Part shown: in pieces, positions 16,293-23,468 of the stretch | Numbering within the stretch: position 1 is the stretch's first letter | Layout: the number at the start of each line of letters is the position of its first letter | From: Fimbriimonadaceae bacterium | GTDB lineage: Bacteria > Armatimonadota > Fimbriimonadia > Fimbriimonadales > Fimbriimonadaceae | Direction: 5' to 3' | Assembly (NCBI GenBank): GCA_020850835.1 | Contig: JADZDX010000046.1 | Span: forward strand, 1-56,257 | Length of the DNA stretch: 56,257 nt | Program-made: the position numbers and the translations under genes | The notes under the pieces: generated by a model | Databases searched by the model: none | What the model was told of the DNA's origin: nothing | What the model saw: only the letters and a program-made list of their open reading frames with translations

Positions 16293-17405
16293 TTAGTCGT
16301 CAACAAGCCCGAACCCACCGATGACAATGTCAATGTCGGCGGCATCGACCTCACCCGAGCCATCAACATCAACGCTGGAGGAATAATTCGTCCCCCCGGT
16401 GACTTCCCCAAATGCCGCAATGACGACATCGATATCCCCGGCGTCCACTTCCCCGGAGTTATCGCTGTCACCATTGGGAAGGCTGAAATCAATCTCAGTT
16501 GCGCCGGATGTTGTCAGGTCGAGAGGTTGCTTTCTCCGTATGAACGGAGTCGTATCGGCCGTAAGTTCATAGGAGCCCAGCGGAATGCTTTGCAAGACGT
16601 TAAGCGTGTATTCGCCTGCGGCATTTACAGTCACCGGACCGGAATGAACGATCGTGGTGGAGCCAACTGGCCTCATGACCATTTGAACTTCCTTCCCTTC
16701 GAGCGACGCGACGTAGTCGGAGAAAGCGATGGTTCCGGTGATCGGATAAGTCGGCAGGGGGACGGCGTGGAATCGTGCGACAATGAAATTGGCCTGGGCG
16801 CCGGCGGTTGCAGTATCACTATTGCCCCAACAAGCACTGAACTGAGAGCCATAGCCAAGGGTTGCGCCAGTGGAAGCCGTGATCGCTCCTGAAGGCGCGC
16901 CGGATCCGGTGTGGGCGGACTTGCGCATTTCCACCAGTAGGTGTCCGCCTAGATAAAGGTAGTTGGTCGTGAACGGGATTGTTGGGCCAAAGGCGATGCC
17001 ACCCGGTGTGTAGCTGCCCGCTGCAATCACCATGGGGCCCGTTCGGACAAGGGTCAGGGGACCGTGATTGAGCGAGAAATTTGTGATACTCCGGGCACTA
17101 GGTGTGACACCAGTGCCGACGTAGAGATCAAGATTTGGAACGGTGACTTCTTCGGATGGGAAAGCCGCAGTGGATGGCCCTAGTCGGAACGAGAGTCCAT
17201 TTAGGTCCCTTCCCACGAAGGATGTGAGTTGGCTGGCGTTGATCAACCACTGGTAAGTCTTCGCCGATGTGGCGGTCGGTCCAGCAAAGGTCCCCGTGCC
17301 GGCTACCGACTCAAAGGCCGAGGGCACGACCATCGTATCGGCGGCCCGCAAGACTGCGGTCAAGGCGAGCAGGAAGCAACACCCTATGGATTTGCTCTGT
17401 ACCAT
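16293..17405 (-). CDS. Secreted protein with dockerin-like tail, paralogue 2
   Basis: A 370-residue exported protein, paralogous along its length to the gene immediately downstream. ATG 17405 begins a signal peptide (MVQSKSIGCCFLLALTAVLRAAD); an upstream ATG at 17435 is possible but adds polar residues. The N-terminal beta domain carries TYQWLINASQLTSFVGRDLNG and GGHLLVEMRKSAHTG. The tail module (GTIAFSDYVASLEGK to FIRRKQPLDL) is followed by DSDNSGEVDAGDID and DVDGSGEVDAADID repeats, ending FGLVDD. The function is unknown. Confidence 0.75.
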   Translation of the reverse strand: MVQSKSIGCCFLLALTAVLRAADTMVVPSAFESVAGTGTFAGPTATSAKTYQWLINASQLTSFVGRDLNGLSFRLGPSTAAFPSEEVTVPNLDLYVGTGVTPSARSITNFSLNHGPLTLVRTGPMVIAAGSYTPGGIAFGPTIPFTTNYLYLGGHLLVEMRKSAHTGSGAPSGAITASTGATLGYGSQFSACWGNSDTATAGAQANFIVARFHAVPLPTYPITGTIAFSDYVASLEGKEVQMVMRPVGSTTIVHSGPVTVNAAGEYTLNVLQSIPLGSYELTADTTPFIRRKQPLDLTTSGATEIDFSLPNGDSDNSGEVDAGDIDVVIAAFGEVTGGTNYSSSVDVDGSGEVDAADIDIVIGGFGLVDD

Positions 17406-17495
17406 CACTCGTGATTCTTGCATACGTTGCGCCAATGGTTGGCCATAGCTCTTGTCCTGACAAATATACGATACGTCGGTTCATCGAAAGTGTCT

Positions 17496-17501
17496 TACAA
17501 T
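17496..17501 (+). promoter_or_regulatory. Possible -10 box (TACAAT)
   Basis: TACAAT lies 33 nt before the ATG at 17535. The same hexamer is the -10 box of the dockerin-tailed gene at 47985. Transcription would start near 17508, inside the inverted repeat that follows, so the assignment is tentative. Confidence 0.3.
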
Positions 17502-17504
17502 GAG

Positions 17505-17522
17505 ATTGGGATCCATCCCAAT
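17505..17522 (+). promoter_or_regulatory. Inverted repeat just before a Shine-Dalgarno site
   Basis: ATTGGGAT (17505-17512) and ATCCCAAT (17515-17522) are exact inverted repeats separated by CC. They immediately precede, and by one base abut, the GAGGAA Shine-Dalgarno sequence (17523-17528) of the gene starting at 17535. It could be an operator, or in RNA a small hairpin modulating ribosome access. Confidence 0.45.
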
Positions 17523-17534
17523 GAGGAACTCATG

Positions 17535-18745
17535 ATGAAATCAATAACTCTAGCTGGCCTAATGGCCGTGGCGGTAACCGCGAACGCCCAACTGGTCGTG
17601 GCGAATGATCAGACAGGCAACACAACGCTGTATTACGTGGATGTTGCAACCGGGGTCGCAACTGAACTTTTCACACCTGCAAATGCAACAAACATGAAAG
17701 CCTGGGGTATGGCTGCGAATGACGCCGGCCAAAAACTCTACTGGAATAATGGAAATGCCTTGTTCACTTGCAGCTATGATGACTTGCGAAATGGCAATGC
17801 AGCCGGCATTACGCAAGTTTCGATGAGCTACGGCACCAGCACAACAATCAACTTTGTCGCCCTCGCCTATGATCCCGTTAACGGCCGACTTCTGGGGACG
17901 AGAAACATTGCGACGGAGTCAGTTTATGAAATCGACCCGGTTACTGGTGTTTCAACGATCCTATTCGGGCATCCAGCAACTTATGATTTTGGTGGGTTGG
18001 ATTGCGATCCAGTCAATGGAGATATCTATGGACTTAGCGATGGCGGCGTGGCGGTTCGCGGTCTGTGGCGCCTGACCGACACCGCGCAGACGCCAGTTAT
18101 CCTCGGTTATCCCGGCACTGAAACGGATATTGATGGCCTCGCCATCGGGGGGGGAAAGCCTACTATGTGACGGACGGCCCTTTGACCCTGCAATCGTTCT
18201 ACAAGTACGACATTGCTAGTGGCCTCCAAGAAGCCACAATTCCATCTCCGTTCGTCGGCTCCGGTACATTCTGCGCGGCTGCTTGGGCTCCAAGCCTGAT
18301 GAGTAGCCAAGCGGTATCTGGAACATTGACACTGGGCGACACGGCATTCAGTGGGGCCAGCACTCGTAGCATTAGCTACTCAGTGATCCAGGGTACGGCA
18401 ACGGTCGGAAGTGGCTCAATCCTCTGCTCTGCCCCAAGCACGGCCCTTGCGATTAACCTTCCGGCTTCGGCCACGGGTGCCGCTGACCTAGTCATTGACG
18501 GCTCTTCCTTCCTCAAGCGCAAAGTCAACCTGACTCTGACGGGTTCGAATCTCGCGGTTGGTACTATCACCATGCAGAACGGTGACGTTGACGGTACCGG
18601 CGAAGTTGATGCAGCTGATATTGATCAAGTCATTGCGGCATTCGGCAACATGGGCAACAACGTTGAAGACGTTGATGTCTCCGACGAAGTTGATGCAGCT
18701 GACATTGATATTGTCATCGCCAACTTCGGCGGCATGGACGACTAG
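17535..18745 (+). CDS. Secreted dockerin-tailed protein, frameshifted at a G8 tract
   Basis: One gene read in two frames. The first part (17535 to about 18150) encodes a signal peptide (MKSITLAGLMAVAVTANAQ) and repeated strands ending in D-x-VTG or DPVNG turns, suggesting a beta-propeller. That frame runs past the G tract to a TGA at 18168-18170. The second part, open in the next frame to the TAG at 18743-18745, continues the same protein and ends in the beta module and two dockerin repeats (DVDGTGEVDAADID, DVSDEVDAADID, FGGMDD). Adding one G to the run of eight at 18147-18154 joins them as AIGGGKAYYVTDGP. The start has a good GAGGAA site 6 nt upstream. Whether this is a sequencing error, a pseudogene or a phase-variable switch cannot be decided here. 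Confidence 0.7.
18147..18154 (+). repeat. G8 homopolymer at the frameshift point
   Basis: Eight consecutive G residues follow GCCATC within the dockerin-tailed gene. Nine G would keep the reading frame. Such tracts are prone both to strand slippage in cells and to indel errors in sequencing. Confidence 0.8.
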
Positions 18746-20478
18746 CGCCCGCCGAGACCGCTCAGAGTAACTCCTTCAATAAAATACTTCTGAGCGAAGA
18801 AGAATAGTGCGAGCACGGGGAGCATGGTCATGGTGGCGAAAGCCATCAGTAGGCCCGGCTCCCCACTTCTGTCTCCGCTGAAAAGTTGGAGAGCATAGGC
18901 AATTGGCATATTCTCTGGTGAATTGATGTAAATCAACGGGCCCATGAAGTTGTTCCAGGTGCCCATGAATGTCCAGATTGCAATAACGGCTAGAGCGGGC
19001 TTCACCTGGGGAAGCATGACCGTCCAAAATGACCGAAGGAAGCTGCACCCATCTATCTTTGCCGCATCCTCCAGTTCCATCGGTACTTGGTTAAAGAATT
19101 GCCTGAGCATGAAAACGTTGAAAGCACCGGCAAAAAATGCTGGTACCCAGAGGGGTTGCAATGTGTCAATCCAACCAAGGTTCTTGAAGATCAGAAACTG
19201 TGGCATGAGGGTAACCGCCCCCGGCAGCATCATGGTGGCCAGCAAGACCTTGAACAGGAATTCCCGACCCGGGAAGCGCATGCGGCTAAAAGCATACGCG
19301 ACGATCGCGCAACTCAGGAGCGTGCCAATGACTCCGAGAACAACAAGGATCAAGGTGTTCTTTAAGTAAACCAGGCCGAAGTATGTTTCGGGAGGGAGGT
19401 ATTGGAGTGCCTCTGGGTAGTTCTTCCACCGCAGACCATTGGGCCGGGATTCAGACACCGCATCCCGCTTGAAATTACGGACTTTGCCCTTGAGGGAGCT
19501 GGGGTCTAAGGCCTCAACGCGTCGGTCGCCATTGTCCAACTCTTCAATGACCCTCCCTCGGAAAGGAGTCCGTTCCCAGGTTCCGGTTACGATGGGAACT
19601 TGCTTCGGCGATAGCTTTAGATCTGATTTCAACGCCTCGAAAGTTCGACCCCGCATATTAAGTGGGGCGACAATATCCAGCTGGAGTTTGCCATCACCCA
19701 GGTCTTTCGTCGGTTCGGCGGTCACCTCCATGCCGTAGGCGGTGCCCACGAATTGGGGGTGCTTTGGATCAAGGTAGGCGCTTGTTTCGGTAACCTTCGG
19801 AATCCAAATGACGCCGCCGCTCAGGTCCTTGTCCTCCTTAAACGAACTGCTGAGTAGCCAAGCAAATGGCAAGCCAAAAATGACACAACCTATGAGTAGG
19901 GCAAAGTGCGTCCAAAGGGTCTTGGCGGTGCTGCGAGTAGTAGCTTTTCTCGTCGAAAAGGCGAGGAACCAAAGGCTGGCAAACAAGAGGAGCGCCGCGA
20001 TTCCAAGCGTGGCGGGAGCAAGAAAGAAGGCGCCGCGAAAGACCGTGATTTGGGGGGCGATGGACCGGAATGCCCAAGCGCTCAAGGCTCCCGCGCCCAA
20101 CCATCCGCCAAACCACTTCAGTTTAGTGGCACGCTCCTCGGTGGATACGGCAAGCACCGCTTGAATGAAAGCGACGCCCCCCATGATCAGGCACCCGAGC
20201 GTAGCCCAGCCCCAGAAATGCATGTAAAGCCACACCGCAGGAATTCGCACTCCGTTGCCCTCAATTTCGCGGCCAATATCCGCTGGCGTCAGGAAACTCA
20301 CAACAAAGCATGCAAAGGCCAAGAGGCCATTGACCAACAGGCTACGCTGCACTCTACTTCGGTCAAGACCGGCCGACCTAGCGGCAAGACGCAAGCCTGC
20401 CAGGGACCCCAAACAAAGGAAGAGCCACCCGGACCAGCCGGCGAGCGTTGAAATGGCAAAAAGGGTTTCGGCCGTCAC
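18742..20478 (-). CDS. Sugar-type ABC importer permease (MalG-like) with extra domains
   Basis: An inner-membrane permease of the carbohydrate uptake family 1 (MalG/UgpE type). The last 215 residues contain the usual helices and the EAA loop ELEDAAKIDGCSFLRSFWTV that contacts the ATPase. At 578 residues it is about twice the usual length of roughly 280. An N-terminal extension holds about five predicted membrane helices (residues 1-175). A roughly 150-residue hydrophilic insert (about 214-365) sits between the first core helix (LIGCVIFGLPFAWLLSSSF) and the next, where most homologues have a short periplasmic loop. The insert may bind substrate or the binding-protein domain of the partner. GTG 20478 overlaps the partner's stop (GTGA). 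Its stop shares CTAG with the convergent gene. Confidence 0.85.
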   Translation of the reverse strand: MTAETLFAISTLAGWSGWLFLCLGSLAGLRLAARSAGLDRSRVQRSLLVNGLLAFACFVVSFLTPADIGREIEGNGVRIPAVWLYMHFWGWATLGCLIMGGVAFIQAVLAVSTEERATKLKWFGGWLGAGALSAWAFRSIAPQITVFRGAFFLAPATLGIAALLLFASLWFLAFSTRKATTRSTAKTLWTHFALLIGCVIFGLPFAWLLSSSFKEDKDLSGGVIWIPKVTETSAYLDPKHPQFVGTAYGMEVTAEPTKDLGDGKLQLDIVAPLNMRGRTFEALKSDLKLSPKQVPIVTGTWERTPFRGRVIEELDNGDRRVEALDPSSLKGKVRNFKRDAVSESRPNGLRWKNYPEALQYLPPETYFGLVYLKNTLILVVLGVIGTLLSCAIVAYAFSRMRFPGREFLFKVLLATMMLPGAVTLMPQFLIFKNLGWIDTLQPLWVPAFFAGAFNVFMLRQFFNQVPMELEDAAKIDGCSFLRSFWTVMLPQVKPALAVIAIWTFMGTWNNFMGPLIYINSPENMPIAYALQLFSGDRSGEPGLLMAFATMTMLPVLALFFFAQKYFIEGVTLSGLGGR

Positions 20479-22898
20479 TGACCCACCTCGGAGTAGACAA
20501 CCCGCTTACCGAGCCAGAGCTGGAATAGGGTGATCGCGAGCACAATAAGAAAGATGACCCAAGCCAGGGCGCTGGCATAGCCCATCTTGAAGAAAGCAAA
20601 TGCATTCTGGAAGAGGTAGTACACGGGCACGAGCATGGTGTCGTTTGGTCCATATCCTTCGCCTCCGCTGATCACGTAAACGCGATCAAACTCATTCATG
20701 GCGCCGATGAAGCCCATGATCGTACTAAACAAGATAACTGGGCTCAGCATCGGCAGCGTGATATTCATAAACTGTTGCCGAGGAGTCGCCCCGTCAATAC
20801 TTGCCGCCTCATAAAGCGTAGGGGAGATGCCTTTCAGTGCGGCGAGCCAAAGCAACATTCCGGATCCCGCTCCCCACAAACCCATGAAGACTAGGGCGGG
20901 CTTTGCCCAACTTTCCACGCTTGTCCAGCCAGGAGGCTGGACGCCGAAGGCAGGAGTCAGGGTTTGGAGCCAGAGCCCGTTCACAATGCCGCGCGCGGGA
21001 TCGGGGGACAGGATATAGACCCAAAGAATCACCGACGCCATCGCGGGCACGATCGCGGGTAGGTAGTAAATGGTGCGGTAGACCCGCAACCCTCGGACAC
21101 CGGTATTGAGGAGCATGGCGACCGCAAGACCCGTGATGATGCCGAGTGGAACGCCGATACCCCCCAGGTAAAGGACATTACCAAATGATTTGAGCAGGCG
21201 CTCTTGGTCAAGTGCAAACATGTCAGCATAGTTCTTCATACCGACCCATCGAGCATCTGTCAGGACGTTGTACTGCGTGAAACTGAAGAACAGCGAGGCC
21301 ACCATGGGCCCGATCGTAAACACCAAGAATCCAATGAGCCAGGGGGAAATGAAGGCATATCCCCACAACGCTTCGTTCCGTTCGAGCCGCCCCATCTTCT
21401 TTCTTGAGAATGCGATTATCCCAACGGCCAGGGCCGCCAGCGCCGCGCCACCCCCGAGGTAAGCGGGCAGCTTCATATCCACGATTGGAAACTTCTCCTT
21501 CTCGAACTCGGAATCGAGGTCCTTCTGAACGCGTTCCTGACCATCAAGGAGGGCTTGCTTGGGGGTGCGTGCTTTGATTCCGGCTTGATCCACGGCACGG
21601 ACGTGCTCGTTCCAGAGCACTTGCCCAACAAAAGTTGCCGGTCTGATTCTCGCGTACTTGCTGATGTCAATATGGAGCCGAAGGGCGGCCGCCACGTTCT
21701 TGTCCTTTGGGGCAAGGAGCCGAAATGACTCTTCATTCGCTGGCATATTCGCGATGATGCGGGGGACAAACTCGCGGCCACGGCGCTTTTCCCACTCTGC
21801 TTGGGCAACATTTTCCAAGACGCGCGCCTTCGTGCTCTGGAGCCATTTCACCAATTGCCATGCCCCCTCCTTGTTTCTCGTGCCAGATGGGATGGCCCAA
21901 CTGAACCCCCCGGCCCACGTAATGAATTGATCCTGCTCGTGCACAAACCGACCACGCCGATAATAGCGATCATCGGGCACGGGTGGCTCGGCTACCGCAA
22001 AGTCCATACCCGGTACGAACTTCAAGAATCCCGGCAAGATCCAATCGCCGTCGACCTTCATCACGACCTGCCCCGTATAAAACGGATCGAATTCGTTCCC
22101 CCTAAAGCCGGCTTGGAACTTCTGTGCATTCTCGTAGCCCCCGACTATGTCATAGCCTTTGACCATGAACTCCAGAGCCTCCACGGCTTCTGGGTAGGCA
22201 AGGGTGCAAGTGCGTCCATCTGCACTCATAAACTGGGCATTGTTCTGAAAGGCATACAAGTACAGCCAAGAATTGCCGTAATTCGGAAGAAACCCGGCAC
22301 GAATGAGCCGCCCATTCTGATCAATCTTGGTTAGGGCACGGCTGTAGGCAAGGACCTCACTCCAAGTGCGAGGGGCGCGATTTGGGTCAAGCCCGGCCTT
22401 GCGCAGAGTTGCCGCTTCCTCCGTGAAGACCTTCCGGTTCCAATAGAGTACGCGGGTGTCGCAGCCAAACGGGATGCCGTAGAGCTTGCCCTCAAACGTG
22501 GCTTCCGCAACGGTAGCGGGCACATACCTAGTCAGGTCGGGCGTGAAAGGATCATGTCCCTTGTCCCGAGCAATGAGATCATCAAGCGGCATAAATGCCC
22601 CGCGATTCGCCCAATCTGAGAGGGTGAAGCGGTCCTGAAAGACGACATCGGGCGGAACTTGTCCAACGATCGCAGTCATCAGCTTTTGTGGGTTCATGCG
22701 TCCCGCGCCCATACTTAAGACCCGAACTTTGTATTGGGGCCAACGTCGTTCAAACTCGCGAATGGTCGCTTCAAAGCCTTTACTATCAGGGCCAAAGCTC
22801 TGGCCCCAAAAAATCACTTCGGATGGTGCGGCTTGCCCCGCCAACGCCGCCATCAGGAGCGCGACAGTGAGCAACAAGGTAAGGGCCCAACGAGGCAT
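20475..22898 (-). CDS. Fused sugar-binding protein and ABC permease (MalE-MalF type)
   Basis: An 807-residue fusion of two parts that are normally separate. A signal peptide (MPRWALTLLLTVALLMAALA) is followed by a family 1 extracellular solute-binding domain (about 22-470), with VPPDVVFQDRFTLSDWANRGAF and YGIPFGCDTRVLYWN as typical stretches. A membrane helix (about 476-495, AALAALAVGIIAF) then leads to a MalF/UgpA-like permease (about 505-807) with the EAA loop LYEAASIDGATPRQQFMNIT. ATG 22898 starts the signal peptide; the frame extends to 23024 without signal features. Binding domain and pore are thus tethered one to one. The second permease is coupled downstream. No ATPase gene is nearby, so a shared MsmX-type ATPase encoded elsewhere is likely. 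The sugar is unknown. Confidence 0.88.
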   Translation of the reverse strand: MPRWALTLLLTVALLMAALAGQAAPSEVIFWGQSFGPDSKGFEATIREFERRWPQYKVRVLSMGAGRMNPQKLMTAIVGQVPPDVVFQDRFTLSDWANRGAFMPLDDLIARDKGHDPFTPDLTRYVPATVAEATFEGKLYGIPFGCDTRVLYWNRKVFTEEAATLRKAGLDPNRAPRTWSEVLAYSRALTKIDQNGRLIRAGFLPNYGNSWLYLYAFQNNAQFMSADGRTCTLAYPEAVEALEFMVKGYDIVGGYENAQKFQAGFRGNEFDPFYTGQVVMKVDGDWILPGFLKFVPGMDFAVAEPPVPDDRYYRRGRFVHEQDQFITWAGGFSWAIPSGTRNKEGAWQLVKWLQSTKARVLENVAQAEWEKRRGREFVPRIIANMPANEESFRLLAPKDKNVAAALRLHIDISKYARIRPATFVGQVLWNEHVRAVDQAGIKARTPKQALLDGQERVQKDLDSEFEKEKFPIVDMKLPAYLGGGAALAALAVGIIAFSRKKMGRLERNEALWGYAFISPWLIGFLVFTIGPMVASLFFSFTQYNVLTDARWVGMKNYADMFALDQERLLKSFGNVLYLGGIGVPLGIITGLAVAMLLNTGVRGLRVYRTIYYLPAIVPAMASVILWVYILSPDPARGIVNGLWLQTLTPAFGVQPPGWTSVESWAKPALVFMGLWGAGSGMLLWLAALKGISPTLYEAASIDGATPRQQFMNITLPMLSPVILFSTIMGFIGAMNEFDRVYVISGGEGYGPNDTMLVPVYYLFQNAFAFFKMGYASALAWVIFLIVLAITLFQLWLGKRVVYSEVGQ

Positions 22899-22911
22899 AG
22901 CCGTACTTGCG

Positions 22912-22917
22912 ACTATA
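22912..22917 (-). promoter_or_regulatory. -10 box (TATAGT) of the ABC importer operon
   Basis: TATAGT on the minus strand lies 13 nt before the ATG at 22898, predicting a 5' UTR of only about 6 nt. The palindrome at 22929-22948 would cover the -35 region. Confidence 0.45.
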
Positions 22918-22928
22918 CACAATCTGCG

Positions 22929-22948
22929 CTGTGAATGCGTATTCACAG
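22929..22948. promoter_or_regulatory. Operator-like palindrome upstream of the ABC importer
   Basis: CTGTGAAT (22929-22936) and ATTCACAG (22941-22948) are exact inverted repeats around GCGT, giving a 20-bp palindrome centred on CG. CG-centred palindromes of this size are typical of LacI-family sugar repressors. The half-sites also resemble CRP half-sites (TGTGA/TCACA), but the spacing is 8 rather than 6. It lies about 12 bp upstream of the -10 box of the importer operon, where a bound repressor would block RNA polymerase. Confidence 0.55.
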
Positions 22949-23022
22949 GAAGCATCAAATCATCAGATCCGTCAAGACATCGCAAGTCGCTATCGAGGTG
23001 GAGGGCACAAACTAAAGGTGGC

Positions 23023-23466
23023 ATGTTTGACCGGCTGAGCCGAACAACTTACTTGGCGCTGGGGTTCTTGTGCGTGGCGCTCGGAGTGATTGGTGCATTC
23101 GTCCCGGTCATGCCTTCAACGATTTTCTTCATCCTAGCTGTCGGCGCATTTGGGAAATCCGACCCTGTCCTCGAAGCCAAACTCCTCAACCACCCCCGGC
23201 TTGGTCCCACTTTACGAGATTGGAAGGAATCGAAGAGCATCCGGCTTCGGACCAAATGGATTGCGACCTCGATGATCATTCCTGTCTTTACCCTGAGCAT
23301 TCTTGCCATAGAACGGCAATGGGCTCAAGTGGTGGTCGGTCTCACGGGGGTATGGGTACTTTGGTACATCTGGACCAGAAAAACGACTCCGCTACCCGAT
23401 CTAAAGCTCACCGAAATCAGGCTAGAAGAGCAGGAAACTCCGGTTCGAGAAGCCGTATCCCCCTAG
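23023..23466 (+). CDS. DUF454 (YbaN-like) small membrane protein
   Basis: A 147-residue membrane protein of the DUF454/YbaN family. The signature is LGFLCVALGVIGAFVPVMPSTIFFILA followed by RLGPTLRDWKESKSI. Two further hydrophobic segments (TSMIIPVFTLSILAI and VVVGLTGVWVLWYIW) precede a polar, Glu-rich tail. ATG 23023 is the first start giving the family's N-terminus. The function is not established. The gene is divergent from the ABC importer and ends 2 bp from the convergent YifB gene. Confidence 0.85.
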   Translation: MFDRLSRTTYLALGFLCVALGVIGAFVPVMPSTIFFILAVGAFGKSDPVLEAKLLNHPRLGPTLRDWKESKSIRLRTKWIATSMIIPVFTLSILAIERQWAQVVVGLTGVWVLWYIWTRKTTPLPDLKLTEIRLEEQETPVREAVSP

Positions 23467-23468
23467 GC

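Noticed and set aside
18167-18745. An independent small gene starting at GTG 18167
   Set aside because: It lacks a signal peptide and ribosome-binding site, and its sequence continues the upstream frame across the G8 tract, so it is the 3' part of one frameshifted gene.
22929-22948. A CRP/FNR-type binding site
   Set aside because: TGTGA and TCACA half-sites are present but separated by 8 rather than 6 bases, so a CG-centred LacI-type operator fits better.
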